A DNA stretch of 64,000 nucleotides, from assembly GCA_963834425.1 (NCBI GenBank), contig CAWIBR010000013.1, positions 186,001 through 250,000 on the forward strand. Direction: 5' to 3'. A model generated the notes under the pieces. It was not told where the DNA came from and did no database searches. It was given only the letters and a program-made list of their open reading frames with translations. This stretch comes from CAVURS01 sp963834425 (GTDB taxonomy: Bacteria > Actinomycetota > Actinomycetes > Actinomycetales > CAVURS01). Shown in pieces: positions 49,883 through 58,320 of this stretch. Both the position numbers and the translations under genes were made by a program. Every line of letters starts with the position of its first letter. Within the stretch, counting starts at the first letter, position 1.

Positions 49883-51211
49883 ATGAGCCTGCTCGAGCGC
49901 GTCCGCCCGTCCGCTGGGCCGCCCGCCGGCCCTCGCGACCACACCTCGGCCTACCTGCTGGGTGCGATGAGCGGGCTCCGGGCGGCGGGCATCTCCCTTG
50001 GCATCATCGCCGTGCCACTCCTGGCGGTCTGGGCGACGGCGGCCCACGTCACCGCCAGCTGGACCCAGGCGCTGCGCCTGTCGGTCAGTGGCTGGCTGCT
50101 GCTCAACCACGTTGCGATCGGGTACCCCGGCGGCCACGTCGCCCTCGTGCCCTTGGGTCTGACGCTGATCCCGGGCCTCGCGATCTACCGGTCGGCCAAG
50201 CGACTCGCCGCCGAACCCCTTCTCTCCCAAGGCTTCTCCTCGACCGAGGTCAACCCAAGGCCGAGTCTGGAAGCGCTGGCCGGCCTCACTGCGGCGTACG
50301 CCGCATCAGCCGTCCTGCTGGCTCTGGCCTGCTGGTCGTCGTCCGTCCGTCCGGTGGTGTGGCAGGCGCCGTTGGGTCCGGCCGCCTTGGCCGCGGTGGC
50401 CGGGGGCGCCGGCCTGCTGCGCGGGCATCCGCACGCGGCCGGTCTACGGGCAAAGGTCGCCACGTGGTTGCCGGAGCGGGTCCGCTGGACGATCCGGCCG
50501 GCGCTGGCTGCGGCGGCAATCGTGCTGGTGGTCAGCCTGCTGGGGGTCGGCTACGCCATCGTGACCAACCTGACGCGGGTCGAGGCGCTGCATCGAGCGC
50601 TGGATCCCGGGACGTTCGGCGGCGCGGTGCTGGTCGTGGGTCAGGCCGGCTACCTGCCGGACCTGGCCGCCTGGGGGGTCGCCTGGCTGGCCGGGCCGGG
50701 CTTCGCGGTCGGATCGGGCACCGTCGTCTCCGCGACCACGGTCAAGCTGGGTGTGCTGCCGGTCATCCCGGTCTTCGGTGCGCTGCCCGGCTCGCCTCCT
50801 GCCGCGGGCTGGCTGGTGGGTGCCGCGTTCGCGGTGCCGGTGCTGGCCGGCGCGTTCGCCGGCTGGCGGACCGCCCGTCGCGCCGATGCCGGCGACCTGG
50901 GCCTGGTCAGCCGCCTGCTCGACGCCCTCGTGGCCGCCGTCCTGGCCGCCGTCCTGCTGGGGCTCGCGGTCGCGCTCTCCCGCGGTGCGATCGGCCCGGG
51001 CCGGCTGGCCGACGTCGGCGCGAACGCGCTCGTCGTGACGCCCTTCCTGGCCCTCGAGCTCGCGCTCGGCGCTCTGCCGGCGGCGGCGATCCTCACCTGG
51101 TGGCGGCGCCGGAGCGCGCTGCCCCCGGATCTCGCGGCGCCGGACGAGGTGGCGGCCTCAGCCTCCGCCGAAGCCTCCCTGCAGGTCCCCGAGCCGACGG
51201 TCGAACTCTGA
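49883..51211 (+). CDS. perM: multi-pass membrane protein PerM/DUF6350 family
   Basis: A 442-residue protein with about ten hydrophobic segments (for example ISLGIIAVPLLAVWATAAHV, ALAGLTAAYAASAVLLALACW, LDALVAAVLAAVLLGLAVAL, VVTPFLALELALGALPAAAIL). In M. tuberculosis the corresponding gene between sucD and purN is perM, a cell-division membrane protein needed in acidic or chronic-infection conditions; the DUF6350 family and the synteny agree. It may stabilise the divisome. The last 54 bases overlap the end of a convergent membrane-protein gene. Confidence 0.8.
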   Translation: MSLLERVRPSAGPPAGPRDHTSAYLLGAMSGLRAAGISLGIIAVPLLAVWATAAHVTASWTQALRLSVSGWLLLNHVAIGYPGGHVALVPLGLTLIPGLAIYRSAKRLAAEPLLSQGFSSTEVNPRPSLEALAGLTAAYAASAVLLALACWSSSVRPVVWQAPLGPAALAAVAGGAGLLRGHPHAAGLRAKVATWLPERVRWTIRPALAAAAIVLVVSLLGVGYAIVTNLTRVEALHRALDPGTFGGAVLVVGQAGYLPDLAAWGVAWLAGPGFAVGSGTVVSATTVKLGVLPVIPVFGALPGSPPAAGWLVGAAFAVPVLAGAFAGWRTARRADAGDLGLVSRLLDALVAAVLAAVLLGLAVALSRGAIGPGRLADVGANALVVTPFLALELALGALPAAAILTWWRRRSALPPDLAAPDEVAASASAEASLQVPEPTVEL

Positions 51212-51571
51212 CTCACAGGCAGCTTTGGCCACCTCGGTGTTGGCGCCCTGCAAGCACTGCTGGCGCTGATAGGTGATCGGATAGAGCGCGAGGGTGGCGA
51301 CCGCAGCCAGCCCGACCAGGCTGATCGCGACGATGCCGCAGATGCACCAGACCAGCAGGCCGCGGCCCCGCCGCTCGCGCACCAAGGCCCGCGCGGTCCG
51401 GATGCCCTCGACGACGGCGATCACGCTGAGGACCACGGCCGAGGCCAGCCACGGCAGGGGGAGCCGCACCGCGAGCAGGGCTGCGACGGCGAACACCGCG
51501 AACCAGCCGCCGTGCTGCCGGGAGGCAAGCACGGGCGGTCGGCTCTCCCGCTCGGTGGTCGGCCCGCTCAC
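51158..51571 (-). CDS. small membrane protein of unknown function
   Basis: A 137-residue protein with three or four membrane helices (WFAVFAVAALLAVRLPLPWLASAVVLSVIAVVEGI and LVWCICGIVAISLVGLAAVATLALYP) and a short extracytoplasmic tail carrying two cysteines (QQCLQGANTEVAKAACESEFDRRL). A gene of similar layout is found beside purN in other actinomycetes. It is divergent from purN, with GTG starts only 19 bases apart, and overlaps the end of perM by 54 bases. The function is unknown. Confidence 0.65.
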   Translation of the reverse strand: MSGPTTERESRPPVLASRQHGGWFAVFAVAALLAVRLPLPWLASAVVLSVIAVVEGIRTARALVRERRGRGLLVWCICGIVAISLVGLAAVATLALYPITYQRQQCLQGANTEVAKAACESEFDRRLGDLQGGFGGG

Positions 51572-51576
51572 CCCGC

Positions 51577-51582
51577 TATGGT
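51577..51582 (+). promoter_or_regulatory. -10 box of purN-purH operon
   Basis: TATGGT, 8 bases before the GTG at 51591, consistent with a leaderless purN transcript. It falls within the 19-base gap to the divergent gene. Confidence 0.45.
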
Positions 51583-51590
51583 CTCCGAAC

Positions 51591-52220
51591 GTGACGGGTC
51601 CGGGGACTGCGGGGGCGCAGCGACGCCTGGTCGTGCTGGTCTCCGGCGGCGGCTCCAACCTGCAAGCGCTGCTCGAAGCCTGCGCCGACCCGGCGTACGG
51701 CGCCCGGGTCGTGGCGGTTGGCGCCGATCGTCCGGGCACCGGTGGTGTCGAGCGGGCCGCGGCCGCCGGGCTGCCGACGTTCGTCGAGACCGTCGCTGAC
51801 CACGCGTCGCGTGAGCAGTGGGATGCGGCACTGACCGAGGCCGTGGCCGCCCACGAGCCCGACCTGGTCATCTCGGCCGGCTTCCTGCGGCTCGCCGGGC
51901 CGCACTTCCTGCGCGCGTTCGGCGGTCGCTACGTCAACACCCACAACGCCTTGCTGCCCGCCTTTCCCGGGATCCACGGCCCCCGGGATGCCCTCGCCTA
52001 CGGCGTAAAGGTCACGGGCGCAACGCTTTTCGTCGTCGATGAGGGCGTCGACACCGGCGCGATCATCGCGCAGGTCGCCGTCCCCGTGGCGGACGACGAC
52101 ACCGAGGACACGCTGACCGAGCGGATCAAGGTCGCCGAGCGGGCCCAGCTGGTCGAGTACGTCGGAAGGATGGTCCGGAGCGGCTGGACCGTCATCGGCA
52201 GGAAGGTCATCATCCCGTGA
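51591..52220 (+). CDS. purN: phosphoribosylglycinamide formyltransferase
   Basis: A 209-residue GAR transformylase using 10-formyltetrahydrofolate, third step of purine synthesis. N-terminal phosphate loop: VVLVSGGGSNLQALLEA; catalytic region: YVNTHNALLPAFPGIHGPRDALAYGVKVTGATLFVVDEGVDTGAII, containing the Asn-x-His and the later Asp. Position 3 after the His is NALLP where most relatives have PALLP or PSLLP; the catalytic residues are unaffected. GTG 51591 is followed by purH with a GTGA overlap. folD downstream supplies the formyl donor. Confidence 0.94.
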   Translation: MTGPGTAGAQRRLVVLVSGGGSNLQALLEACADPAYGARVVAVGADRPGTGGVERAAAAGLPTFVETVADHASREQWDAALTEAVAAHEPDLVISAGFLRLAGPHFLRAFGGRYVNTHNALLPAFPGIHGPRDALAYGVKVTGATLFVVDEGVDTGAIIAQVAVPVADDDTEDTLTERIKVAERAQLVEYVGRMVRSGWTVIGRKVIIP

Positions 52221-53827
52221 GCGAGCAGACCATCGGGCCGGAAGGGCGCACGGCCATCCGCCGGGCGCTGGTGTCGGTCTACGACAAGAGCGGCCTGGAG
52301 GAGCTGGCCACGGCGCTGCACGAGGCGGGGATCTCGATCGTGTCCACCGGCTCGACGGCGGCCCGGATCGCGGCGGCCGGCGTGCCGGTGACCGCGGTCG
52401 AGGATCTGACCGGCTTCCCGGAGTGTCTGGACGGGCGGGTCAAGACCCTGCACCCGAAGGTGCACGCGGGGCTGCTCGCCGACGTCGGCAACCCCGACCA
52501 CGTCGCCCAGCTCGCCGAGCTCGACGTCGAGCCGTTCCAGCTGGTGGTCTCCAACCTCTACCCGTTCCGGGACACGGTTCGCTCCGGCGCGAGCCCGGCC
52601 GAGTGCATCGAGCAGATCGACATCGGTGGCCCCTCGATGGTCCGTGGTGCGGCCAAGAACCATGCCAACGTCGCGGTGGTCGTCTCCCCCGATCGGTACC
52701 CCGAGCTGCTCGAGGCTGTCGCCGCCGGCGGCTTCACGCTGGCCCAGCGCCAGCGACTGGCTGCCGAGGCCTTTGCCCACACCGCGTCGTACGACGTGGC
52801 CGTGGCGTCCTGGATGGGCTCGGTGCTTGCGCCGCCCGCGGACGGGTCGTGGTTCCCGGACTGGACGGGCGCGACGTGGGAGAAGCGCGACGTGCTCCGC
52901 TACGGCGAGAACCCCCATCAGCGGGCGGCGCTCTACACGCACTGGCGGCCCGGTGTCGCCCAGGCCGAGGTGCTGCACGGCAAAGCCATGTCCTACAACA
53001 ACTATGTCGACACCGATGCCGCCGTGCGGGCAGCCTTCGGCTTCGACCAGCCGGCGGTCGCGATCATCAAGCACGCCAACCCGTGTGGCATCGCGGTCGG
53101 CGACGACATCGCGGCTGCCCACGCGAAAGCCCATGCCTGCGACCCGGCTTCGGCGTACGGCGGGGTCGTCGCCGCCAACCGGCCGGTGTCACTGGCGATG
53201 GCGGAGCAGCTCACCGAAGGCTTCACCGAGGTGGTGGCGGCGCCGTCCTTCGACGACGACGCGTTCGAGCTGCTGAGCAAGCGCAAGGCCATCCGGTTGC
53301 TCGAGCTGCCCGAGCAGTCGGCGCCGGATCCCATTGAGTTCCGGCCGATTTCGGGTGGCGTGCTGGTGCAGACGGTGGACCGGGTGGATGCCGTGGTCGA
53401 GGCCGGCGAAGGCACCGAGGCCGGCGGCGACGACCCCGCGCGGTGGCGCCTCGCCTGCGGGGAGGCAGTGGATGAGGCCACGCTCGCCGACTTGGCGTTC
53501 GCCTGGAAGGCGATTCGTGCGGTGCGGTCCAACGCGATCCTGCTCGCCCACGACGGAGCGAGCGTGGGCGTCGGGATGGGTCAGGTCAACCGGGTCGACT
53601 CGTGCAAGCTCGCCGTCGACCGGGCCGGTGCCGACCGGGCTCGGGGCAGCGTTGCGGCGTCGGACGCGTTCTTCCCGTTCGCCGACGGGCCGGAGGTGCT
53701 GTTGGCCGCCGGTGTGCGGGCCATCGTGCAGCCCGGCGGGTCGATCCGGGACCCCGACGTGATCGCCGCCGCCGAGGCCGCAGGCGTGACGATGTACTTC
53801 ACCGGCACCCGCCACTTCACCCACTGA
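52217..53827 (+). CDS. purH: bifunctional AICAR transformylase/IMP cyclohydrolase
   Basis: A 536-residue PurH catalysing the last two steps to IMP. N-terminal IMP cyclohydrolase: ALVSVYDKSGLEELATAL, STGSTAARI, FPECLDGRVKTLHPKVHAGLL, IDIGGPSMVRGAAKNH. C-terminal transformylase: LRYGENPHQRAALY, IKHANPCGIAVG, SNAILLAHDGASVGVGMGQVNRVDSC, SDAFFPFADGPEVLLAAGVRAIVQPGGSIRD, ending FTGTRHFTH. The GTG start overlaps the purN stop. An inverted-repeat element lies 44 bases downstream of the stop. Confidence 0.97.
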   Translation: MSEQTIGPEGRTAIRRALVSVYDKSGLEELATALHEAGISIVSTGSTAARIAAAGVPVTAVEDLTGFPECLDGRVKTLHPKVHAGLLADVGNPDHVAQLAELDVEPFQLVVSNLYPFRDTVRSGASPAECIEQIDIGGPSMVRGAAKNHANVAVVVSPDRYPELLEAVAAGGFTLAQRQRLAAEAFAHTASYDVAVASWMGSVLAPPADGSWFPDWTGATWEKRDVLRYGENPHQRAALYTHWRPGVAQAEVLHGKAMSYNNYVDTDAAVRAAFGFDQPAVAIIKHANPCGIAVGDDIAAAHAKAHACDPASAYGGVVAANRPVSLAMAEQLTEGFTEVVAAPSFDDDAFELLSKRKAIRLLELPEQSAPDPIEFRPISGGVLVQTVDRVDAVVEAGEGTEAGGDDPARWRLACGEAVDEATLADLAFAWKAIRAVRSNAILLAHDGASVGVGMGQVNRVDSCKLAVDRAGADRARGSVAASDAFFPFADGPEVLLAAGVRAIVQPGGSIRDPDVIAAAEAAGVTMYFTGTRHFTH

Positions 53828-53870
53828 CCACCCGGCCGGTCGTACGACGGTTGCTCCCCGCCCCGCGCGG

Positions 53871-53933
53871 TGCTCCGCGAATGACGGTGATCCGGTCCGC
53901 CGAACGCGCAGATCGCCGTCGTTCAGGGAGCAC
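53871..53933. repeat. dispersed imperfect-palindrome repeat, copy B
   Basis: A 63-base inverted repeat after purH: TGCTCCGCGAATGACGG pairs imperfectly with CCGTCGTTCAGGGAGCAC, with GATC on each side of the loop. It follows the same plan as 15599-15662 (TGCTCC, CGGTGATC, GATC-CCG, CAGGGAG). A GGGAGTACGGCGG tail common to both lies at 53956-53968. Confidence 0.65.
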
Positions 53934-53967
53934 CGGCGAGTCCGGACGCCGCTGGGGAGTACGGCGG

Positions 53968-54957
53968 TCAGGCGCGGGGGATGCCCACGCTGGAGCGAGC
54001 TTGGTCGTAGATCCGCTGCAGCACCGGGTCCGGGCTCCGGCCGAGCGACTGGTGCGCCTGGTAGGCGTGCAGCTCGTCGGCCTTGCGGGCCAGCGAACGC
54101 TCCAGCTCCGCGCCGCGGTCAGGGTGGTCGGTCAGCACGAACCGCGGGAAGGTCTTGACCAACAGCGTCGCGGCCAGCGCCGCCCGCTGCACCCGGCCCA
54201 GGTCAGCCTGGGTGGACTCGTCGTACGGCCACCAGACCTGCAGGGCGTCGCCGGAGATGGTGACGGCGGCACCGCGCGGCACGGCGTCCAAGAGGACGGA
54301 CATCACCGATGGGCTGAGCAGGTCAGCGGCCACTCGGGAGTCCTCCGCCTGCACCACCCAGCGCTGGTCGAAGTCGACCGACTCGGTGCCCCACTCGGTG
54401 CGTGGTGCGGGGACGCCGATGACGCCGCGCGGCAGGAGGGCGATCGGTGGCAGCCAGGTGCCGGACATCTGCACGAGCGCGCCGGCCCATCGCTGGTCGG
54501 CGCCCGCGGTGAGCCGATGAGCGATGGCGGACAGGCCGTCGGCAAGGAGCGTGTCCGTCGCGTCGCCGAACGACTGGGCGAACGTCGTCGGTCGCAGCAG
54601 CGTCCGGGTCGCCGGCCGGGAGCTGCGGGTCCCTCTGGGTCACGGCCAGCACGCACAGCACACCGGACGGGACGGTCGCCGGGCGACCGGTCCACTGGAC
54701 CTGACGCACGGAGCCGGCCGCACCGCCCAACCGCCAGGATGGGTGTCCGGCAGCGCGCTCACGGTGCGCAGGACAGCGGCCTGGCCCCACACCTGGGTCC
54801 GGACGTCGACCCTGGCCCACTCGCCGGCCCAGCAGGGTGCCGTATCGGGCGCAACGGTGAGGTCCTCGGGCTTGACTCCTGAGTCCGCCCGCGCGAACGC
54901 CTCCAGGTCGGCCGATCCCGGCCGAGGCGGCTCCATACCTTGACTGTCCTGGCTCAT
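53968..54957 (-). CDS. unknown actinobacterial protein (compensating frame breaks)
   Basis: About 330 residues; no family recognised and no signal peptide or membrane helix seen. It starts MSQDSQGMEPPRPGSADLEAFARADSG, runs through APDTAPCWAGEWARVDVRTQVWGQAAVLRTVSALPDTHPGGWAV, and ends LARKADELHAYQAHQSLGRSPDPVLQRIYDQARSSVGIPRA. Between about 54720 and 54610 the protein-like sequence (VRQVQWTGRPATVPSGVLCVLAV) is in another frame, then the original frame resumes (RTLLRPTTFAQSFGDATDTLLADGL), so two opposite one-base changes 100 bases apart are implied. It lies between purH and folD on the opposite strand. A central DQRWVVQAEDSR, DALQVWWPYD region suggests a soluble alpha/beta fold. Confidence 0.55.
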
Positions 54958-55088
54958 GCTCTGATCCCCACCCGATCCCACCCCTGATCGCAACGCTGGT
55001 GACCAGCGCCGGTCCCCACCTGATCCATGGGGCCTGTTTCGGCACCGGGTCACCGTTGCTTTAGGCCATTCGTGGAAGGATGACGGCC

Positions 55089-56000
55089 GTGACGGCCACC
55101 CTCCTGGACGGTTCGGCAACGGCGGCAGCGATCCGAGGGGAGTTGACCGAACGGGTCACCCACCTGCGGGAGGCTGGCGTCGTGCCCGGTCTGGGCACCC
55201 TGATCGTCGGCGACGACCCCGGCAGCCACGCCTACGTCGCCGGCAAGCATCGCGACTGTGCCGCGGTCGGGATCGCCTCGATCCAGCGCGAGCTGCCCGC
55301 CGACGCGACCCAGGCCGACGTCGAAGCGGTCGTCGACGAGCTCAACGCCGACCCGACCTGCACCGGGTTCATCGTGCAGCTGCCGTTGCCGCGCGGGCTG
55401 GACGAGCAAGCGGTCCTGGCCCGGATCGACCCCGACAAGGATGCCGACGGCCTGCACCCGACCAACCTGGGCCGGCTGGTCCTGGACGTCGCGGCGACCG
55501 GCGACGCGCCGCTGCCCTGCACCCCCCGCGGCATCGTCGAGCTCCTGCGGCGCTACGACATCCCGTTGTCCGGCGCCCACGTCGTGATCGTCGGGCGCGG
55601 TACGACGAGTGGCCGCCCCCTGGGCCTGCTGCTGACTCGTCGTACCGAGAACGCCACCGTCACCTCGTGCCACACCGGCACGCGGGACCTGGCCGCCGTC
55701 GTGCGCACCGGCGACATCGTGGTCGGTGCGGCCGGCAGCGCCGGGCTGATCACCGCCGACATGGTCCGACCCGGGGCCGTGGTCCTGGACGTCGGGACGA
55801 CCCGAGTCGTCGGCGACGACGGCAAGGCCCGGATCGTGGGTGACGTGGCCCCTGAGGTCCGCGAGGTCGCGTCGTATCTCGCGCCGATGCCCGGCGGGGT
55901 CGGCCCGATGACCCGGGCCATGCTGCTGGCCAACGTGGTCGACGCCGCCGAGAGCCGGCTGCTCGCGGCGACTGGCGCTGCCGGCGCGAACGCCCGCTGA
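55089..56000 (+). CDS. folD: bifunctional methylenetetrahydrofolate dehydrogenase/cyclohydrolase
   Basis: A 303-residue FolD. Conserved: TLIVGDDPGSHAYVAGKHRDCAAVGI with the catalytic Lys in the YVxxK context, GFIVQLPLPRGLDEQAVLARIDPDKDADGLHPTNLGRL, the NADP-binding VVIVGRGTTSGRPLGLLLTRR, and the C-terminal PMPGGVGPMTRAMLLANV. It interconverts methylene-, methenyl- and formyl-THF, supplying purN and purH. The start is the GTG at 55089, with GGAAGGA 8 bases upstream, rather than the ATG at 55080, which would touch that Shine-Dalgarno. Confidence 0.95.
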   Translation: MTATLLDGSATAAAIRGELTERVTHLREAGVVPGLGTLIVGDDPGSHAYVAGKHRDCAAVGIASIQRELPADATQADVEAVVDELNADPTCTGFIVQLPLPRGLDEQAVLARIDPDKDADGLHPTNLGRLVLDVAATGDAPLPCTPRGIVELLRRYDIPLSGAHVVIVGRGTTSGRPLGLLLTRRTENATVTSCHTGTRDLAAVVRTGDIVVGAAGSAGLITADMVRPGAVVLDVGTTRVVGDDGKARIVGDVAPEVREVASYLAPMPGGVGPMTRAMLLANVVDAAESRLLAATGAAGANAR

Positions 56001-56014
56001 GCAGTCAGGTCCAG

Positions 56015-56278
56015 ATGGCGCCGCCCCGCGGGCTCGGACCGTGGTGGGTGGTGTTCGGCGGCGTCGCCGTCTCGCTCGCCTTGATCGCCGACGGCCACGT
56101 GCTTCGCGGCGGAGTCGTCCTGTCCCTGTTCCTGGGGCTGGGCGCCGTCCTGCGGGCCCTGCTGCCCTCCAGCCGAGCCGGCGGACTCGCCGTACGGTCT
56201 CGCATCTTCGACACCACGGCCTTGCTGACCCTGTCGATCGCCTGTCTCATCCTCGCCGCCCTCCTCAAGCCCAAGTGA
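56015..56278 (+). CDS. DUF3017 family membrane protein
   Basis: An 87-residue protein with three membrane helices (GPWWVVFGGVAVSLALIA, GGVVLSLFLGLGAVLRALLP, FDTTALLTLSIACLILAALL) and a conserved GGLAVRSRIFD loop, matching DUF3017. It lies 14 bases after folD in the same direction and before mdh, as in many actinobacteria. Function unknown; probably co-transcribed with folD. Confidence 0.8.
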   Translation: MAPPRGLGPWWVVFGGVAVSLALIADGHVLRGGVVLSLFLGLGAVLRALLPSSRAGGLAVRSRIFDTTALLTLSIACLILAALLKPK

Positions 56279-56387
56279 GCGGACGGACAACGGGAAGGAT
56301 CGAGCGGGTCAGGACACGGACGATCCTTCCGGCTGTCGGCGACGTCGCGCCGGGTGGAGGTGGCGTGGTGAGCGCGGGGCCGGACAG

Positions 56388-57140
56388 CTCGGGAGCTGAG
56401 CAGATGGGCGATGCAAGCGGCGTCGAAGATCTCGCCCCAGCCATAGCGCAGTGTGGCGCGACCGGACCGCACGCCGCGTTGTCCGACGGCGGTCCCGGAG
56501 GCCCCATCGCCCTCATGCCCGACCGGCCGTCCAGCTCGACCGCGTCGTGAACTCTCGTACTCCACGTCGACGAACCGCACAGTCCGCCCGACAACGGGAT
56601 GCTGACGTGCGCCGCGTGACAGGCCGTGGGCTCGCTCGACCGGGTTGAGGTAGCGGACTCCAACGGTGAGTGGCTCCGACCTCGAGGTCGGCCAGCAACG
56701 CATCAACTCGCGTCGCACGATGGCGCGCGCGGTCTAGCGCGGCGCGCATCGATACCGGGTTGGTCGGAGCGAGCGCTGGCCGACGACCAACCGCCACGTC
56801 GGTCAGCGACCGACACCCTGCGCCAGGTCGAGCACCGCGTCCCGACCCACACCCGGGACGGGCCCAGAGTGGGCCGGCGGACGTCAACCTCCTGGGAGTA
56901 GCGCACCCGGATCACGGCCTCCGCGGTGACCCGACGGCTGCGTGGCACCAGCACCTCGATCGGTCGGGCCAGATCGGGCGGGACCAGGCCGTACAGCGCT
57001 GCCGCGTCCGGCCCGGGGGCGCGCCCAGCCTGCGCGTAGGAGCGCCGCACTGACCGCGCCGCAAACGGCACCGGCCGCTGAACGCGCGTAGGCCCGGCAA
57101 AGACCGCTGCCACCGCCTGACCAGCCGGCTCGATCACCGT
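56388..57140 (-). pseudogene. relic of AbiEi-antitoxin/DUF559-type gene
   Basis: No single frame is long, but consecutive protein-like pieces in different frames assemble in the right order of an actinobacterial AbiEi-type antitoxin/DUF559 protein: AAALYGLVPPDLARPIEVLVPRSRRVT (57040-56940), RDAVLDLAQGVG (56844-56809), ALDRARHRATRVDALLADLEVGA (56745-56675), YLNPVERAHGLSRGARQ and TVRFVDVEYE (56650-56560), AVELDGRSGM (56552-56523), and ATLRYGWGEIFDAACIAHLL (56460-56400). The end resembles a DUF559 Vsr-like nuclease core (DVEYE, VELDG, LRYGW). At least four or five frame changes are needed in 750 bases, more than in any neighbour, so real decay is likely. No partner toxin gene is present. Confidence 0.5.
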
Positions 57141-57300
57141 GGTGAGTCCAACAGCAGCACTGGCCCCGCGAGACGACCCGCTGAGTGCGACTGACGGACG
57201 AGGTGTCGGGAACCAGCGCTCGGCAGGAGGGTACGGGCTGCAACTGTGGATGAGAGGGGAAGCATCCGGGTAGGACGGAAGATGCGCGTGGAGCGACGAG

Positions 57301-58290
57301 CTAGATCAGGCCCATCGCCTGTACGGCGTCGCGCTCCTCGGCCAGCTCGGCCACCGACGCGTCGATCCGGCCGCGCGAGAAGTCGTCGATCGCCAGCCCC
57401 TGGACGATCGAGTACGAGCCACCGGACGTCGTGCACGGGAACGAGGACATCAGGCCCTCGGCCACGCCGTACGAGCCGTCGGAGGGGACGGCCATCGAGA
57501 CCCAGTCGCCCTCGGCCGAACCGTGCACCCAGTCGCGGACATGGTCGATGGCCGCGGACGCCGCGGAGGCGGCGGAGGAGGAGCCGCGGGCCTCGATGAT
57601 GGCCGCGCCGCGCTTCTGCACCGTCGGGATGAAGTCGGTCTCGATCCAGACCTGGTCATCGACCACGTCGGCCGCGATCTGGCCATCGACCTCGGCGTGG
57701 AACAGGTCGGGGTACTGGGTGGCCGAATGGTTGCCCCAGATGGTCATGTGCTTGATGGCCGAAACCGGGCGCTCGGTCTTGTTGGCGAGCTGGGCGATGG
57801 CCCGGTTGTGGTCCAGGCGAGTCATCGCCGTGAACCGCTCCCGCGGGATGTCCGGAGCGTTGTTCATCGCGATCAAGGCGTTGGTGTTGGCCGGGTTGCC
57901 GACCACGAGGATGCGCACGTCGTCGGCCGCGTTGTCCGAGAGCGCCTTGCCCTGCACCGTGAAGATGGCGCCGTTGGCCTCGAGCAGGTCGCCGCGCTCC
58001 ATCCCCTTGGTGCGCGGCCGCGAGCCCACGAGCAGGGCGATGTTGACGCCGTCGAACGCGACGTTCGGGTCGTCGCTGATCGAGATCCGGTGCAGCAGCG
58101 GGAAGGCGCAGTCGTCGAGCTCCATCGCGACGCCCTCAGCGGTGCCGACGGCGGCGGGGATCTCCAGCAGGCTGAGCTCGACGGGGGTGTCCGGGCCGAG
58201 CATCGCGCCGCTGGCGATCCGGAAGAGCAGGCTGTAGCCGATCTGGCCGGCGGCGCCGGTGACGGCGACTTTCACGGGGGAGTTGGTCAC
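57301..58290 (-). CDS. mdh: malate dehydrogenase
   Basis: A 329-residue NAD-dependent MDH of the actinobacterial type. N-terminal NAD site VAVTGAAGQIGYSLLFRIASG; substrate-binding Arg in SRPRTKGMERGDLL; VVGNPANTNALI; catalytic Asp and Arg/His in TRLDHNRAIAQLA and MTIWGNHSATQYPD. It oxidises malate to oxaloacetate in the TCA cycle, together with sucCD and icd in this window. The GTG at 58290 has TAGCGT 7 bases upstream on the minus strand. It follows folD and DUF3017 in other actinobacteria too, but here on the opposite strand, with the AbiEi-like relic in between. Confidence 0.95.
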   Translation of the reverse strand: MTNSPVKVAVTGAAGQIGYSLLFRIASGAMLGPDTPVELSLLEIPAAVGTAEGVAMELDDCAFPLLHRISISDDPNVAFDGVNIALLVGSRPRTKGMERGDLLEANGAIFTVQGKALSDNAADDVRILVVGNPANTNALIAMNNAPDIPRERFTAMTRLDHNRAIAQLANKTERPVSAIKHMTIWGNHSATQYPDLFHAEVDGQIAADVVDDQVWIETDFIPTVQKRGAAIIEARGSSSAASAASAAIDHVRDWVHGSAEGDWVSMAVPSDGSYGVAEGLMSSFPCTTSGGSYSIVQGLAIDDFSRGRIDASVAELAEERDAVQAMGLI

Positions 58291-58297
58291 GCCAGCG

Positions 58298-58303
58298 ACG
58301 CTA
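58298..58303 (-). promoter_or_regulatory. -10 box of apparent leaderless transcript (mdh)
   Basis: Minus-strand TAGCGT, 7 bases before the GTG at 58290. Confidence 0.45.
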
Positions 58304-58320
58304 GCAAAGCCCTTCGGGGG

